From Clostridia bacterium (GTDB taxonomy: Bacteria; Bacillota_A; Clostridia; Christensenellales; Aristaeellaceae), in contig JAFXMP010000173.1 in assembly GCA_017530275.1 (NCBI GenBank), positions 1-8,924 on the forward strand: a stretch of DNA of 8,924 bases, written 5' to 3'. Shown piece after piece: positions 1 to 7,079 of the stretch. How positions within the stretch are numbered: the first letter of the stretch is position 1; each line of letters starts with the position of its first letter. The position numbers were made by a program, and so were the translations under genes. The notes beneath the pieces were generated by a model. That model saw only the letters and a program-made list of their open reading frames with translations. It searched no databases and was not told where the DNA came from.

Positions 1-1211
1 ACCTGTGCGTGGGCAGCGCCCGCAGCGCGGGGGAAATCGACATCCATCAGGCACTGAGCCGGTGCGCCGGGCTGTTTAAACGCTTCGGCGGGCATAAACA
101 GGCCGCGGGACTGACCATCCGCACGGAAAACATACCCGCTTTCAGGGAAGCCCTGTCCCGGGCGGTGGCCGAACAGACCGGAGGCAGGCCTGTGATCCCC
201 CAGGTGCTGTGCGACGGCGAAATGCAGCTCAAGGATGTGACGGAGGAAACAGTGGGGTGGCTCAAAAAGCTGGAACCTTTCGGCGTGGGCAATCCGGCGC
301 CACGTTTTTTGTGCAGGAATGTGCTTCCACTGTCTTTTCGGAGAGTTGGCGCAGAAGGGCGGCACCTGAAATGCACCTTTCAGCAGGACCAGGCTGTGCG
401 GGACGGCATTTTTTTCGGCGGCGGCGATTGGGCGGACCGGGAGACGGGCGGTCTAACGCTGGCGATTTCCCCCGAGGTGAACGAATTCCGCGGCAAGGTC
501 AGCGCGGAATGCAGGCTGTATGCCATGGAGCTGCTGCCGGAACGCCTTTCGGAAAACAAAGATAAAGAAGCGCTGTCTCTGCTGCGGGAAGCCCGGCGGG
601 CAGATGATCCCCTGCAGCCAATCACGGAAGCGGGGGTGGACGCCTGGATGGAGGAGGGACAGGGCACGCTGCTGGTGTGCCGGTGTCTGCAAACAGCCCT
701 GAACCTGCGTCAAGAATACCCCGAAGCGGATTTATGCCTGGAAAAAGCCGATGATCCCCGGGCTTTTTCCGCGATCCTGCTTTACGGCTGCGCGAGGGAC
801 GTTCATCCGGCATACCGGCGCGTTGTGTTCTGCGATGGGGATACGGGGGAGGCTGCGGTCTGGCGTGAAGCGCTGTCCGGCGCGGAGCTGGCGGCGCTGC
901 CCCGGACGCTGGCCGTGAAGGACTCGCTTGCCCGAGCTTTCGTGGATCGGGATGCCCTGCGGCGCTGTTACAGGGCGCTGCGGTCCGAACAATTCCGCAG
1001 TCTGGCTGATTTCGCCCGGTCTATGGCGCTGACCGAAGCCCAGGGGCTGTTCGCATTGCGGGTGTTGGAGGAGATCGAGCTTATTTCTATGTCGCTGCAG
1101 CCCTTTCAGGCTGTGCTGCTGCCGGTAAAAAAACGGGGACCGGAGGAAAGCATACTGTTCCGTTTGGCGGGAGAAGCAAAGGAGGAAGCGTATGGCGTAC
1201 ACGGCGTATGA
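1..1211 (+). CDS. recJ: Single-stranded-DNA-specific exonuclease RecJ, C-terminal part (5' end cut by window)
   Basis: RecJ degrades single-stranded DNA 5' to 3' in recombination and mismatch/base-excision repair. The reading frame is open from the window edge (first full codon at 3), so the catalytic DHH domain lies upstream. What remains begins in the DHHA1 domain, with a GSARSAG stretch and the FKRFGGHKQAAGLTI motif typical of RecJ. It continues through the OB-fold-type domain, where LEPFGVGNPAPRF is highly characteristic. The last ~200 residues are the extra C-terminal region found in Firmicutes RecJ, ending in a winged-helix-like segment (ALTEAQGLFALRVLEEIELI). The stop TGA (1209-1211) lies inside the next gene, giving a 20-base overlap, so the two genes are probably translated from one transcript. 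In Bacillus, apt sits between recJ and rel; here it is absent. About 400 residues are visible, with no sign of damage. Confidence 0.95.
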   Translation, partial: LCVGSARSAGEIDIHQALSRCAGLFKRFGGHKQAAGLTIRTENIPAFREALSRAVAEQTGGRPVIPQVLCDGEMQLKDVTEETVGWLKKLEPFGVGNPAPRFLCRNVLPLSFRRVGAEGRHLKCTFQQDQAVRDGIFFGGGDWADRETGGLTLAISPEVNEFRGKVSAECRLYAMELLPERLSENKDKEALSLLREARRADDPLQPITEAGVDAWMEEGQGTLLVCRCLQTALNLRQEYPEADLCLEKADDPRAFSAILLYGCARDVHPAYRRVVFCDGDTGEAAVWREALSGAELAALPRTLAVKDSLARAFVDRDALRRCYRALRSEQFRSLADFARSMALTEAQGLFALRVLEEIELISMSLQPFQAVLLPVKKRGPEESILFRLAGEAKEEAYGVHGV

Positions 1212-1596
1212 AGAAATGACCCTGGAGGAAATGCTGGCCCGCGTGCGTAAATTCGATCAGGATGGTTCCGGCGCCGCCCTGATCGAAAAGGCATATGCTT
1301 TCGCGGAAAAAGCCCATACGGGGCAGACCCGCAAAAGCGGAGAGCCCTATATGATCCATCCCCGGTATGTGGCCGGCATTATCACCGAACTGATGATCGA
1401 CCCGCCTACCATCGCCGCCGCGCTCCTGCACGACACGGTGGAGGACTGCGCGGACGTGACGCTGGACCTGATCAGGCAGGAATTCGGCGACGAGGTGGCG
1501 CGTCTTGTGGACGGGGTGACAAAACTTTCCAAACTGGATTTTGCGGACCGGGAGGAGCAGCAAGCCGAGTCCTTGCGCAAAATGATTTGGCCATGA
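1192..1596 (+). CDS. Rel N-terminal fragment (HD hydrolase half), as read without frame correction
   Basis: As written in this sequence, translation from ATG 1192 ends at TGA 1594-1596 after 134 residues. The fragment holds most of the HD hydrolase domain: RKSGEPYMIHP with H56, and HDTVED at residues 80-85. The last two residues (W-P) are out-of-frame additions after the missing T. It lacks the downstream active-site aspartate (DRLHN), so on its own it should not form a complete hydrolase. If the frameshift is a sequencing error, this entry should be replaced by the full-length gene. Confidence 0.6.
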   Translation: MAYTAYEEMTLEEMLARVRKFDQDGSGAALIEKAYAFAEKAHTGQTRKSGEPYMIHPRYVAGIITELMIDPPTIAAALLHDTVEDCADVTLDLIRQEFGDEVARLVDGVTKLSKLDFADREEQQAESLRKMIWP

Positions 1597-3383
1597 GCAA
1601 GGATATCCGCGTAGTGCTCATCAAGCTGGCGGACCGGCTGCACAATATGCGCACCCTGCGCTATCAGAACGCGGACCGACAGGTGGCCATCGCACGGGAA
1701 ACGCTGGATATTTACGCGCCGCTGGCCCATCGCCTTGGCGTGTACGCCATCAAATCTGAGTTGGAAGACCTGTCCCTGCGCTATATCGATCCTGAGGGCT
1801 ATCAGGACGTGGCCCGAAAGGTGGGCATGAAGCGGGCGGAAAGGGAAGCAAACATCAAGCTGGTGATCAGCGAACTGTCCCAGAAGCTGGACGAAGCGGG
1901 GCTTCATTACGATATCGACGGCAGGCCCAAGCACCTTTACTCCATTTATCGCAAAATGGTGATCCAGAACAAGCCCTTCGATCAGATTTACGATCTGATC
2001 GCCATCCGCGTGATCGTGGACACCATCCCGGAGTGCTACACCGTGCTGGGCATCGCCCACACCCTGTGGAACCAGGTGCCGGGCAGGTTCAAGGATTATA
2101 TTTCCGTACCCAAAGCCAATATGTACCAATCTCTGCATACCACGGTGGTGGGCGGGAGGCGCATCCCCTTCCCCTTTGAAATACAAATACGGACATGGGA
2201 AATGCACCGGATCGCGGAATACGGCATCGCCGCCCACTGGCGCTACAAGGAAGGCGGCAAAAAGGACGGGGGCCTGGACGATAAGCTATACTGGCTGCGC
2301 CAGATCCTGGACTGGCAGAGCGAGACGCGGGACAGCCATGAATTCATCGACAGCCTGAAAACCGACCTGTTCTCGGAGGAAGTGTTCCTGTTTACCCCCA
2401 AGGGGGACATCATTTCTATGCAGCGGGGGTCCACGCCCCTGGATTTTGCCTACCGTATTCATTCCCATATCGGGAACACCTGCGTCGGCGCAAAAATCAA
2501 CGGAAAAATGGTTCCGCTGGACACCCAGCTCCAAACGGGGGACCGGGTGGAGGTGCTCACCTCTTCCTCCTCCAAAGGCCCCAGCATGGACTGGCTCAAA
2601 ATCGTCAAGACCCAGCAGGCCAAGGCCAAGATCAGGCAGTTTTTCAAGCGGGAGCTGCGGGGCGAAAATGTGGAAAAGGGCCGCGATATGCTGGAGCACG
2701 AGGCGAAGCGGCGCGGCGTGAAGCTGGGAGACTACACCAAACCGGAATACTATGAACCGCTGCTTAAAAAATACATGTTCCAGGACCTGGAGGATATATA
2801 CGGCGCCATCGGCTACGGCGGCGTGGCGGCGGTGTATGTGCTTTCCCGCCTGATCGAGGAAAAGCAAAAGAAGGAAGTACCGCAGCAGCCCAGGGTGCCG
2901 GTGGTTGACCAGGTGACTCCGGTGGAACCCAAGGGCAAGCCGACCCACGGCATTTATGTGCACGGGGAAGCGGGTATGCTGGTGCGCTTCGCCAAATGCT
3001 GCAATCCGGTGCCCGGCGACGATATCGTGGGCTATATCACCCGGGGCCGGGGCGTGACGGTGCATAAGGCCGACTGCGTGAACGCCCTGCATACCGAACC
3101 CGAAAGGGCTATTCCCGTTTCCTGGGCCATGGAGGACGCGGGCACCTTCAGCGCCAATATCCAGATCATTTGTTACGACCATAATTCTCTCTTGGGTGAA
3201 ATCACCAATTATATTGAAGATATGGGTATCCCGCTCACCGCTCTGGCGGTAAAGATCAACAAAAACAAAACCTGCTCCATCACCACCACCCTCCAGGTGA
3301 AATCCCGCGAACAGCTGGACAGCGCCTTGATGAAGCTGCATAAGCGTTCCGACGTGATCGAGGCGTACCGCAGCGTGAACTGA
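1593..3383 (+). CDS. Rel C-terminal fragment (end of HD, synthetase, TGS, ACT), as read without frame correction
   Basis: The downstream frame is open from about 1587 and runs to TGA 3381-3383. The first in-frame ATG is 1593, which overlaps the upstream stop as ATGA (1593-1596); a TTG at 1587 is also possible. No Shine-Dalgarno sequence precedes either, so independent translation would rely on coupling to the upstream fragment. It carries the last HD motif (KLADRLHNMRTL), the complete synthetase domain including RFKD, then TGS, the Cys-Cys region and ACT. The methionine at 1593 is simply the conserved internal methionine of Rel (AMSKDIRV), so the overlap is probably a coincidence of the frameshift. 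Confidence 0.55.
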   Translation: MSKDIRVVLIKLADRLHNMRTLRYQNADRQVAIARETLDIYAPLAHRLGVYAIKSELEDLSLRYIDPEGYQDVARKVGMKRAEREANIKLVISELSQKLDEAGLHYDIDGRPKHLYSIYRKMVIQNKPFDQIYDLIAIRVIVDTIPECYTVLGIAHTLWNQVPGRFKDYISVPKANMYQSLHTTVVGGRRIPFPFEIQIRTWEMHRIAEYGIAAHWRYKEGGKKDGGLDDKLYWLRQILDWQSETRDSHEFIDSLKTDLFSEEVFLFTPKGDIISMQRGSTPLDFAYRIHSHIGNTCVGAKINGKMVPLDTQLQTGDRVEVLTSSSSKGPSMDWLKIVKTQQAKAKIRQFFKRELRGENVEKGRDMLEHEAKRRGVKLGDYTKPEYYEPLLKKYMFQDLEDIYGAIGYGGVAAVYVLSRLIEEKQKKEVPQQPRVPVVDQVTPVEPKGKPTHGIYVHGEAGMLVRFAKCCNPVPGDDIVGYITRGRGVTVHKADCVNALHTEPERAIPVSWAMEDAGTFSANIQIICYDHNSLLGEITNYIEDMGIPLTALAVKINKNKTCSITTTLQVKSREQLDSALMKLHKRSDVIEAYRSVN

Positions 3384-3417
3384 ACGCGGAAGGAAAAGCG
3401 TCCTGCTTGCTCTGCGA

Positions 3418-3445
3418 TTGTACCATAATATGGAATAATTATAAA
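3418..3445 (+). promoter_or_regulatory. Possible promoter for the division cluster (weak)
   Basis: The 147-base gap between rel and the HlyD-like gene (3384-3530) is markedly AT-rich compared with its surroundings, as promoter regions often are. One candidate is TTGTAC (3418-3423), a 16-base spacer, and TATAAA (3440-3445); the -35 box matches the consensus at only three of six positions. A second option is a TATAAC box at 3497-3502 with no good -35 box. No convincing terminator hairpin for rel was seen in the gap, so read-through from rel is possible. Confidence 0.3.
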
Positions 3446-3530
3446 AACTGCAAAACTTTCGTAAATAAAGAAGGATTTTCTTCATATTGCCGCGAATATA
3501 ACAGAGTTATCCTTTGAAACGGAGGAAAAC

Positions 3531-5045
3531 ATGCAGCCCCCACAAGGTTTTGAACCACAGAATCCTTATTCCGGCGGGCAGGGAAGCGGCGCTGCGCCGT
3601 TCTGGGCCCCGACGCCGCAGGAGGAACAGTGGGTGCAGCGGCCGGTTCCGGGGCAGGCGCAGGGAGGGTTTTCTCCGCCGCCAGGTCAGGTTCCGCCGCC
3701 CGCACAGATTTTGCCGGACCCAAGCCAACCGTCTTATCCAGATTCCGGCTGGACGGCTCCTGAAATGGCGCCGTGGGAAGAAACATCCCAGACCGACAGC
3801 CAAATCCCCCAGAGCGGTTATCAGGTGCCCAAAACCGGTCTTCCCCGCGCGCGGCAGAAGCAGGGAAAAGGCGCGTATATCATCCTTACGCTGATCGTAC
3901 TGGCCCTTGCCGGTTTTGCGGTGTTCCGCATACTGTCGCCCGGCGGCACGTCTTATGGTTATGTACGTTATGGCTCGATGTCCTCCCTGTTCACCGGCGA
4001 CGCTGTGATCGTCCGCAGTGAAACGGTAGTAAGCCAGGAAAGCGTATCCCAGATCGATTTTGATGTAGAGGAAGGCGCGGAGGTGCAGCGGGGCACGCTG
4101 GTAGCCACGATTTATACCTCCGGCTTCAACGCCAAGGAATGGGTAACGCTGAACAATTACCGCAATCAGATCAAGGAGTACCATAAGGTGCTGATTTCCG
4201 GCACGTTGACGGATCAGAACCTTTTGTCCCGCATGACCCAGGTGCAGGCCCGGGCCATGGAGGTACAGCGGCTGGTGCATGGCATGCATGGCAGCATCAG
4301 CGTCCAGGAAAAACTGCTTAAGGAAGCCATGCAGAGCCAGCAGATCTATATCAAGCAAAAAAACCCCGATGATCAGAAACTGAGCCGGCTGTATGACGAT
4401 GAAAACACCCAGCTGCAGCGCATTTCCACCTGGACCAAGCAGTTTGCCGCCGCGTCCGACGGCTTGGTGAGCTTTTATACGGACGGTTATGAAAAAAAGC
4501 TGAACATGACCACCTTCGCCGATTTTACCCCGGCCCAGGTGAGGGCCATGTATAACGGCAATCCGCCTGCCGCCGACAGCACCGCCGGCACACGCAACGT
4601 AACGGACATTTACCGCTTAGTGCGCAAGGAACAGTGGGCTGTGCTGATGCTGTGCAACGAAAAAGACTGGATCCCGGCAGAAGGGCGCACGTACCATCTG
4701 GTGATCGAAAGCTTCGATAACAGCGTGCTCACTGCCACGGTGTACAGTTCCACCCGTTCCGGGGGCGAGCTGCTGGTGCGCCTTCTGGTCGATGATACGG
4801 AATTCCTGCCCAACGCCCTGTACCTGCGTTCCTGCCAGGTGCGTTTGGGAGAAAACGTGAACAGCCTGATGGTGCCCTCCCGCGCTATTTATGTGCAGAA
4901 CGGGCGCAAGGGCGTGGTCATGTCCACCGAGGGCGGCGAATACTGGACGGGCGTTGAAGTGATTTCCGACGACGGGACCACGGCTTACGTGGTGCCCGAT
5001 AACGCGGGAGTGCTGTATGAAGGCATGCCAGTGCGGCTTTTTTAG
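3531..5045 (+). CDS. HlyD-like membrane-anchored protein with Pro/Gln-rich cytoplasmic N-terminus
   Basis: Product of 504 residues; ATG 3531 follows GGAGGA (3521-3526). Residues 1-~105 are proline/glutamine/glycine-rich and look disordered, ending in a basic stretch (RARQKQGKG). One transmembrane helix follows at ~115-134, so the head should be cytoplasmic and the rest extracellular. Residues ~153-196 resemble a biotinyl/lipoyl half-domain (IDFDVEEGAEVQRGTLVATI). Next come ~100 residues of helical hairpin character (~200-300), then SDGLVSFYTDGYE, which fits the second lipoyl half. The C-terminal segment (LMVPSRAIYVQNGRKGVVM...) matches the beta-domain of HlyD/MFP adaptor proteins. Adaptors of this family normally bridge transporters and the outer membrane; no transporter gene is adjacent here. 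Its place directly before yggS and sepF, 15 bases upstream of the yggS start, suggests an envelope or division-linked role, which is inference. The specific function is unknown. Confidence 0.75.
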   Translation: MQPPQGFEPQNPYSGGQGSGAAPFWAPTPQEEQWVQRPVPGQAQGGFSPPPGQVPPPAQILPDPSQPSYPDSGWTAPEMAPWEETSQTDSQIPQSGYQVPKTGLPRARQKQGKGAYIILTLIVLALAGFAVFRILSPGGTSYGYVRYGSMSSLFTGDAVIVRSETVVSQESVSQIDFDVEEGAEVQRGTLVATIYTSGFNAKEWVTLNNYRNQIKEYHKVLISGTLTDQNLLSRMTQVQARAMEVQRLVHGMHGSISVQEKLLKEAMQSQQIYIKQKNPDDQKLSRLYDDENTQLQRISTWTKQFAAASDGLVSFYTDGYEKKLNMTTFADFTPAQVRAMYNGNPPAADSTAGTRNVTDIYRLVRKEQWAVLMLCNEKDWIPAEGRTYHLVIESFDNSVLTATVYSSTRSGGELLVRLLVDDTEFLPNALYLRSCQVRLGENVNSLMVPSRAIYVQNGRKGVVMSTEGGEYWTGVEVISDDGTTAYVVPDNAGVLYEGMPVRLF

Positions 5046-5050
5046 AGGAG
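5044..5050 (+). promoter_or_regulatory. Ribosome binding site deciding the yggS start
   Basis: AGAGGAG overlaps the stop codon of the preceding gene (TAG 5043-5045). It lies 10 bases before ATG 5061 but only one base before the in-frame TTG at 5052, which is too close to be used. This supports ATG 5061 and suggests coupled translation with the upstream gene. Confidence 0.7.
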
Positions 5051-5060
5051 ATTGCAAGGC

Positions 5061-5729
5061 ATGACGCTGGAAGAGAGAGTAAGAAGCGTGCGGGATGTCC
5101 TGGAGCGCGAAAGCGCCGCCTGGGGCCGCGTCCCCCGATTGATCGCGGTGACCAAGTATTCCACAGCGGAGCAGATCCTGCCGCTGTATGATTTGGGCGT
5201 TACGGATATTGGTGAAAACCGGGTGCAGGCGATCCGGGAAAAGCTGCCCGCCCTGGAGGGACGCTTTTCGGTCCATCTCATCGGCCAGCTACAGTCCAAC
5301 AAGGTCAAGTACATCATCCGCGACGTGTGCATGATCCATTCGGTGGATCATGAAAGCCTGGCCAGGGAAATCGACCGGCAGGCCCAGAAGGCGAATCTCC
5401 GCATGCCGGTGCTGCTTCAGGTGAACATTGCGCGGGAACCGCAAAAGGGCGGGATTGCCGAAGAAGACCTGTTTCCCTTCCTGCGGCTGTGCGCGGGCCT
5501 CAAGGGGCTGTACGTTCGGGGCCTGATGACCATGATGCCCCTGGGGGCGGAGCGGGAAATCATCGAGGGTTATTTTTCCCGCATACGTATCCTGCTGGAC
5601 CGGTGCCGGCAGGAAGCGGTTGATGGAACGGATATGACGGAGCTTTCCATGGGCATGAGCCAGGATTATGATCTGGCGGCCCGTCACGGGGCCACGATGG
5701 TTCGCGTGGGATCGGCTCTGTTTCGATAA
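5061..5729 (+). CDS. yggS: YggS family pyridoxal-phosphate homeostasis protein
   Basis: Product of 222 residues, close to the family norm. YggS/YlmE/PROSC proteins bind PLP and maintain vitamin B6 and amino-acid balance without a known catalytic activity. The fold is the N-terminal TIM barrel of alanine racemase. Family motifs are visible: LIAVTKYS with the PLP lysine K32; DIGENRVQ; HLIGQLQSNKVK; IHSVD; VLLQVNIAREPQKGGI; GLMTMMPLG; and ELSMGMSQDYDLAARHGATMVRVGSALF, whose Ser-Met-Gly-Met-Ser binds the phosphate. An upstream in-frame TTG (5052) is rejected because the ribosome site abuts it. It corresponds to ylmE of the Bacillus ylm cluster and lies 22 bases before sepF. The link between PLP homeostasis and division genes is conserved in Gram-positives but not mechanistically explained. 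Confidence 0.95.
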   Translation: MTLEERVRSVRDVLERESAAWGRVPRLIAVTKYSTAEQILPLYDLGVTDIGENRVQAIREKLPALEGRFSVHLIGQLQSNKVKYIIRDVCMIHSVDHESLAREIDRQAQKANLRMPVLLQVNIAREPQKGGIAEEDLFPFLRLCAGLKGLYVRGLMTMMPLGAEREIIEGYFSRIRILLDRCRQEAVDGTDMTELSMGMSQDYDLAARHGATMVRVGSALFR

Positions 5730-5751
5730 AATACGGGAGGATTAGGCAAAA

Positions 5752-6741
5752 ATGGCAGTGGGCGATATCTTTGGCAGCCTGAAAAACACAGTAAAGGCCG
5801 CGTACAATAATTTCTTCTATAATGGACGCCAGGCGCCGGTTCCACAGGCGCAGGAAGCAGTGTATCCGGAATCCCATCAGGCGTCTCCCCAGCAAATGGG
5901 ATATCAGCAGCCTTACCAACAATATTATCAGCAGGCCGCTTATCAGCAGCAACCCTATCAGCAGCCTGTTTATCAGCAGTCCACTGTGCAGCAGAACGCG
6001 GGCTGGGGACAGCAGCCTGCTTATCAGCAGATGCAGCAGACACAGCCGGCGGCTCAGGGACGCATGCGCCGTGCACAGATGCATGCCCAGCGGCAGGAAG
6101 AAAACGTGGTGGATTTCGGCGCTTACCAGCAGGGGCTGGGCCGCCAGAATCCCCCAACAGAACAGCCTGCCCAGGAGGCTGCCCAGACGGCCGCCAGCCT
6201 GCTTTCCGCCCGCGTGATCAATGCCCGCAGCATGGGCGACTGCCGCAGTGCCATTACGCTGCTGCGCAACGGGGATGCTGTGGTGATCGTCATGGAAAAC
6301 ATTTCTGATCCCACGGAAATGCGCCGCTTGGTGGATACCTTAAGCGGTGCCTGCTATTCCCTCACCGCTACCATTTCCAAAGTATCGCTCTACGTCGTGT
6401 ATCTGCTGGCCCCTCAGACCCTGGCCGTGTTTGCTGACCAGGCTACAAACATGATGAACAGCGCTCCTGCCGCCCGCGCCCAGGCCCGGAATTATCAGCC
6501 TGCTTATACAGGGCAGCGGGTATCCTACGCGCCTCAGCAGCGGGAAGCGCAGCCTGTCCAGCCGCAGCCCCAGCCCTACGGCGGCATGCAGGACTTTACC
6601 CAGCGTGCGGCCGAACCGGAGGAAGCGCGTCAGAATTTTTATCAGCGTCCAGCGCCGCAAATGGCCCAGACGCCGGCGTTTTCCGCCCAGCCCGCAGGCT
6701 ATGGCTACGCGCCGGATGAGAGCCAGGCCGTCGATCAATAG
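5752..6741 (+). CDS. sepF: Cell division protein SepF with long Tyr/Gln-rich extensions
   Basis: SepF links FtsZ filaments to the membrane and shapes the septum. The conserved core is at ~152-228: RVINARSMGDCRSAITLLRNG, then AVVIVMENI, RRLVDTLSGACYSL with the conserved Gly of the dimer interface, and a last beta strand ending in LAVFAD. The first ~23 residues (MAVGDIFGSLKNTV...) could form the usual membrane-binding amphipathic helix. The protein has 329 residues, about twice the ~150 of Bacillus SepF. The extra length is a Tyr-Gln-Gln repeat linker at ~51-93, a Gln/Arg-rich stretch to ~150, and a ~100-residue Gln/Pro/Ala-rich tail. ATG 5752 follows GGGAGG (5735-5740) at an 11-base spacing. 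Corresponds to ylmF. Confidence 0.93.
   Translation: MAVGDIFGSLKNTVKAAYNNFFYNGRQAPVPQAQEAVYPESHQASPQQMGYQQPYQQYYQQAAYQQQPYQQPVYQQSTVQQNAGWGQQPAYQQMQQTQPAAQGRMRRAQMHAQRQEENVVDFGAYQQGLGRQNPPTEQPAQEAAQTAASLLSARVINARSMGDCRSAITLLRNGDAVVIVMENISDPTEMRRLVDTLSGACYSLTATISKVSLYVVYLLAPQTLAVFADQATNMMNSAPAARAQARNYQPAYTGQRVSYAPQQREAQPVQPQPQPYGGMQDFTQRAAEPEEARQNFYQRPAPQMAQTPAFSAQPAGYGYAPDESQAVDQ
5902..6030 (+). repeat. Imperfect Tyr-Gln-Gln coding repeat inside sepF
   Basis: Residues ~51-93 of SepF repeat Tyr-Gln-Gln with short variable inserts (YQQPYQQYYQQAAYQQ and onward). At DNA level this is a recurring TATCAGCAG / TACCAACAA pattern with mixed codons, so it is maintained at protein level rather than being a pure simple-sequence DNA repeat. 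Such a region could vary in length between strains. Confidence 0.8.
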
Positions 6742-6786
6742 AGCTTTCCTTTTATTCCAGGGATCGTTCAGAAAGGAGCATGAATC

Positions 6787-7047
6787 ATGGGTATCATCCG
6801 TGTGCTTCGTTTCCTGCTCAGCGTGTATGCGATGATGCAATTGGTGCATTTTGCCCTGCCCTATGTGGGCGGAAGCCAGCGCCCCTGGATGATGACGCTT
6901 TCCAGGCTGTGTGAACCGGGGGTACAGATGGGGAACCGGGTAGCCTCCCGCCTCCTGCCGGACAAGCGTTTCAACATCAACGTGGGCCCTTTGGCCGCGG
7001 CGGCGGTTTGCTATATCGTGCGCATGATCCTGGGAATTTTCTTCTGA
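6787..7047 (+). CDS. YggT family small membrane protein (YlmG)
   Basis: Product of 86 residues; ATG 6787 lies 8 bases after AAAGGAG (6772-6778). Two hydrophobic helices are seen at ~3-26 and ~66-86. Between them lies the family signature: PWMMTLSRLCEPGVQMGNRVASRLLP, corresponding to the usual L-x-x-x-x-EP-x-L-x-P-x-R-x-x-x-P pattern. A further match follows in FNINVGPLAAAA, where homologues have a D-x-S-P motif. YggT/YlmG proteins are integral membrane proteins found next to sepF in many bacteria and in chloroplasts (nucleoid and thylakoid roles). The molecular function in bacteria is unsettled. Position between sepF and divIVA matches ylmG, which supports the assignment despite modest similarity. 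Confidence 0.8.
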   Translation: MGIIRVLRFLLSVYAMMQLVHFALPYVGGSQRPWMMTLSRLCEPGVQMGNRVASRLLPDKRFNINVGPLAAAAVCYIVRMILGIFF

Positions 7048-7079
7048 TATAAAAATATCGATACGAAAGGAGCCTCAAA

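Larger units (their letters stand above)
1192..3383 (+). pseudogene. rel: Bifunctional (p)ppGpp synthetase/hydrolase Rel, interrupted by a single-base frameshift
   Basis: Rel makes and degrades the stringent-response alarmones pppGpp/ppGpp on sensing uncharged tRNA at the ribosome. Joining the two frames at ~1587 gives ~730 residues, the normal length. Domain order is: HD hydrolase (H56, HDTVED at 80-85, and DRLHN with D148); synthetase (RPKHLYSIYRKM at ~244, YDLIAIRV, RFKD at ~299-302, FEIQIRT with E330); TGS (VFLFTPKGD onward, ~398-460); a conserved Cys-Cys region (RFAKCCNPVPGD, ~599-610); and a C-terminal ACT domain (~654-730). The RFKD motif is the type found in bifunctional Rel rather than in synthetase-only RelA. 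The break is a missing T: ATG ATT TGG CCA TGA where homologues have ATG ATT TTG GCC ATG AGC (M-I-L-A-M-S). No other lesion is seen, so this is a sequencing/assembly error or a very recent mutation. A strong ribosome site AAAGGAGG (1178-1185) precedes ATG 1192. Confidence 0.9.

Noticed and set aside
3388..3404. Possible terminator hairpin (AGGA ... TCCT) after rel
   Set aside because: The stem is only 4 bp with no T-run following, which is too weak to call.
2286..3485. 399-codon open frame on the - strand opposite rel
   Set aside because: It is antisense to clearly conserved Rel sequence, its His/Leu/Arg-rich product has no recognisable motif, and long antisense frames are expected at this GC content.
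3507..4358. 283-codon open frame on the - strand opposite the HlyD-like gene
   Set aside because: It shadows a + strand gene that has a ribosome site, a membrane helix and lipoyl-type motifs. The antisense product shows no family features.
5902..6030. Repeated TATCAGCAG pattern as a CRISPR-like or non-coding array
   Set aside because: It is in frame, codon choice varies between units, and it encodes Tyr-Gln-Gln repeats within sepF. There is no repeat-spacer structure.
7046..7059. GATATAAAAATATC palindrome with a TATAAA box before divIVA
   Set aside because: The stem is only 5 bp and AT-only apart from the ends, and there is no usable -35 box at the right distance. Probably chance in a short AT-rich gap.
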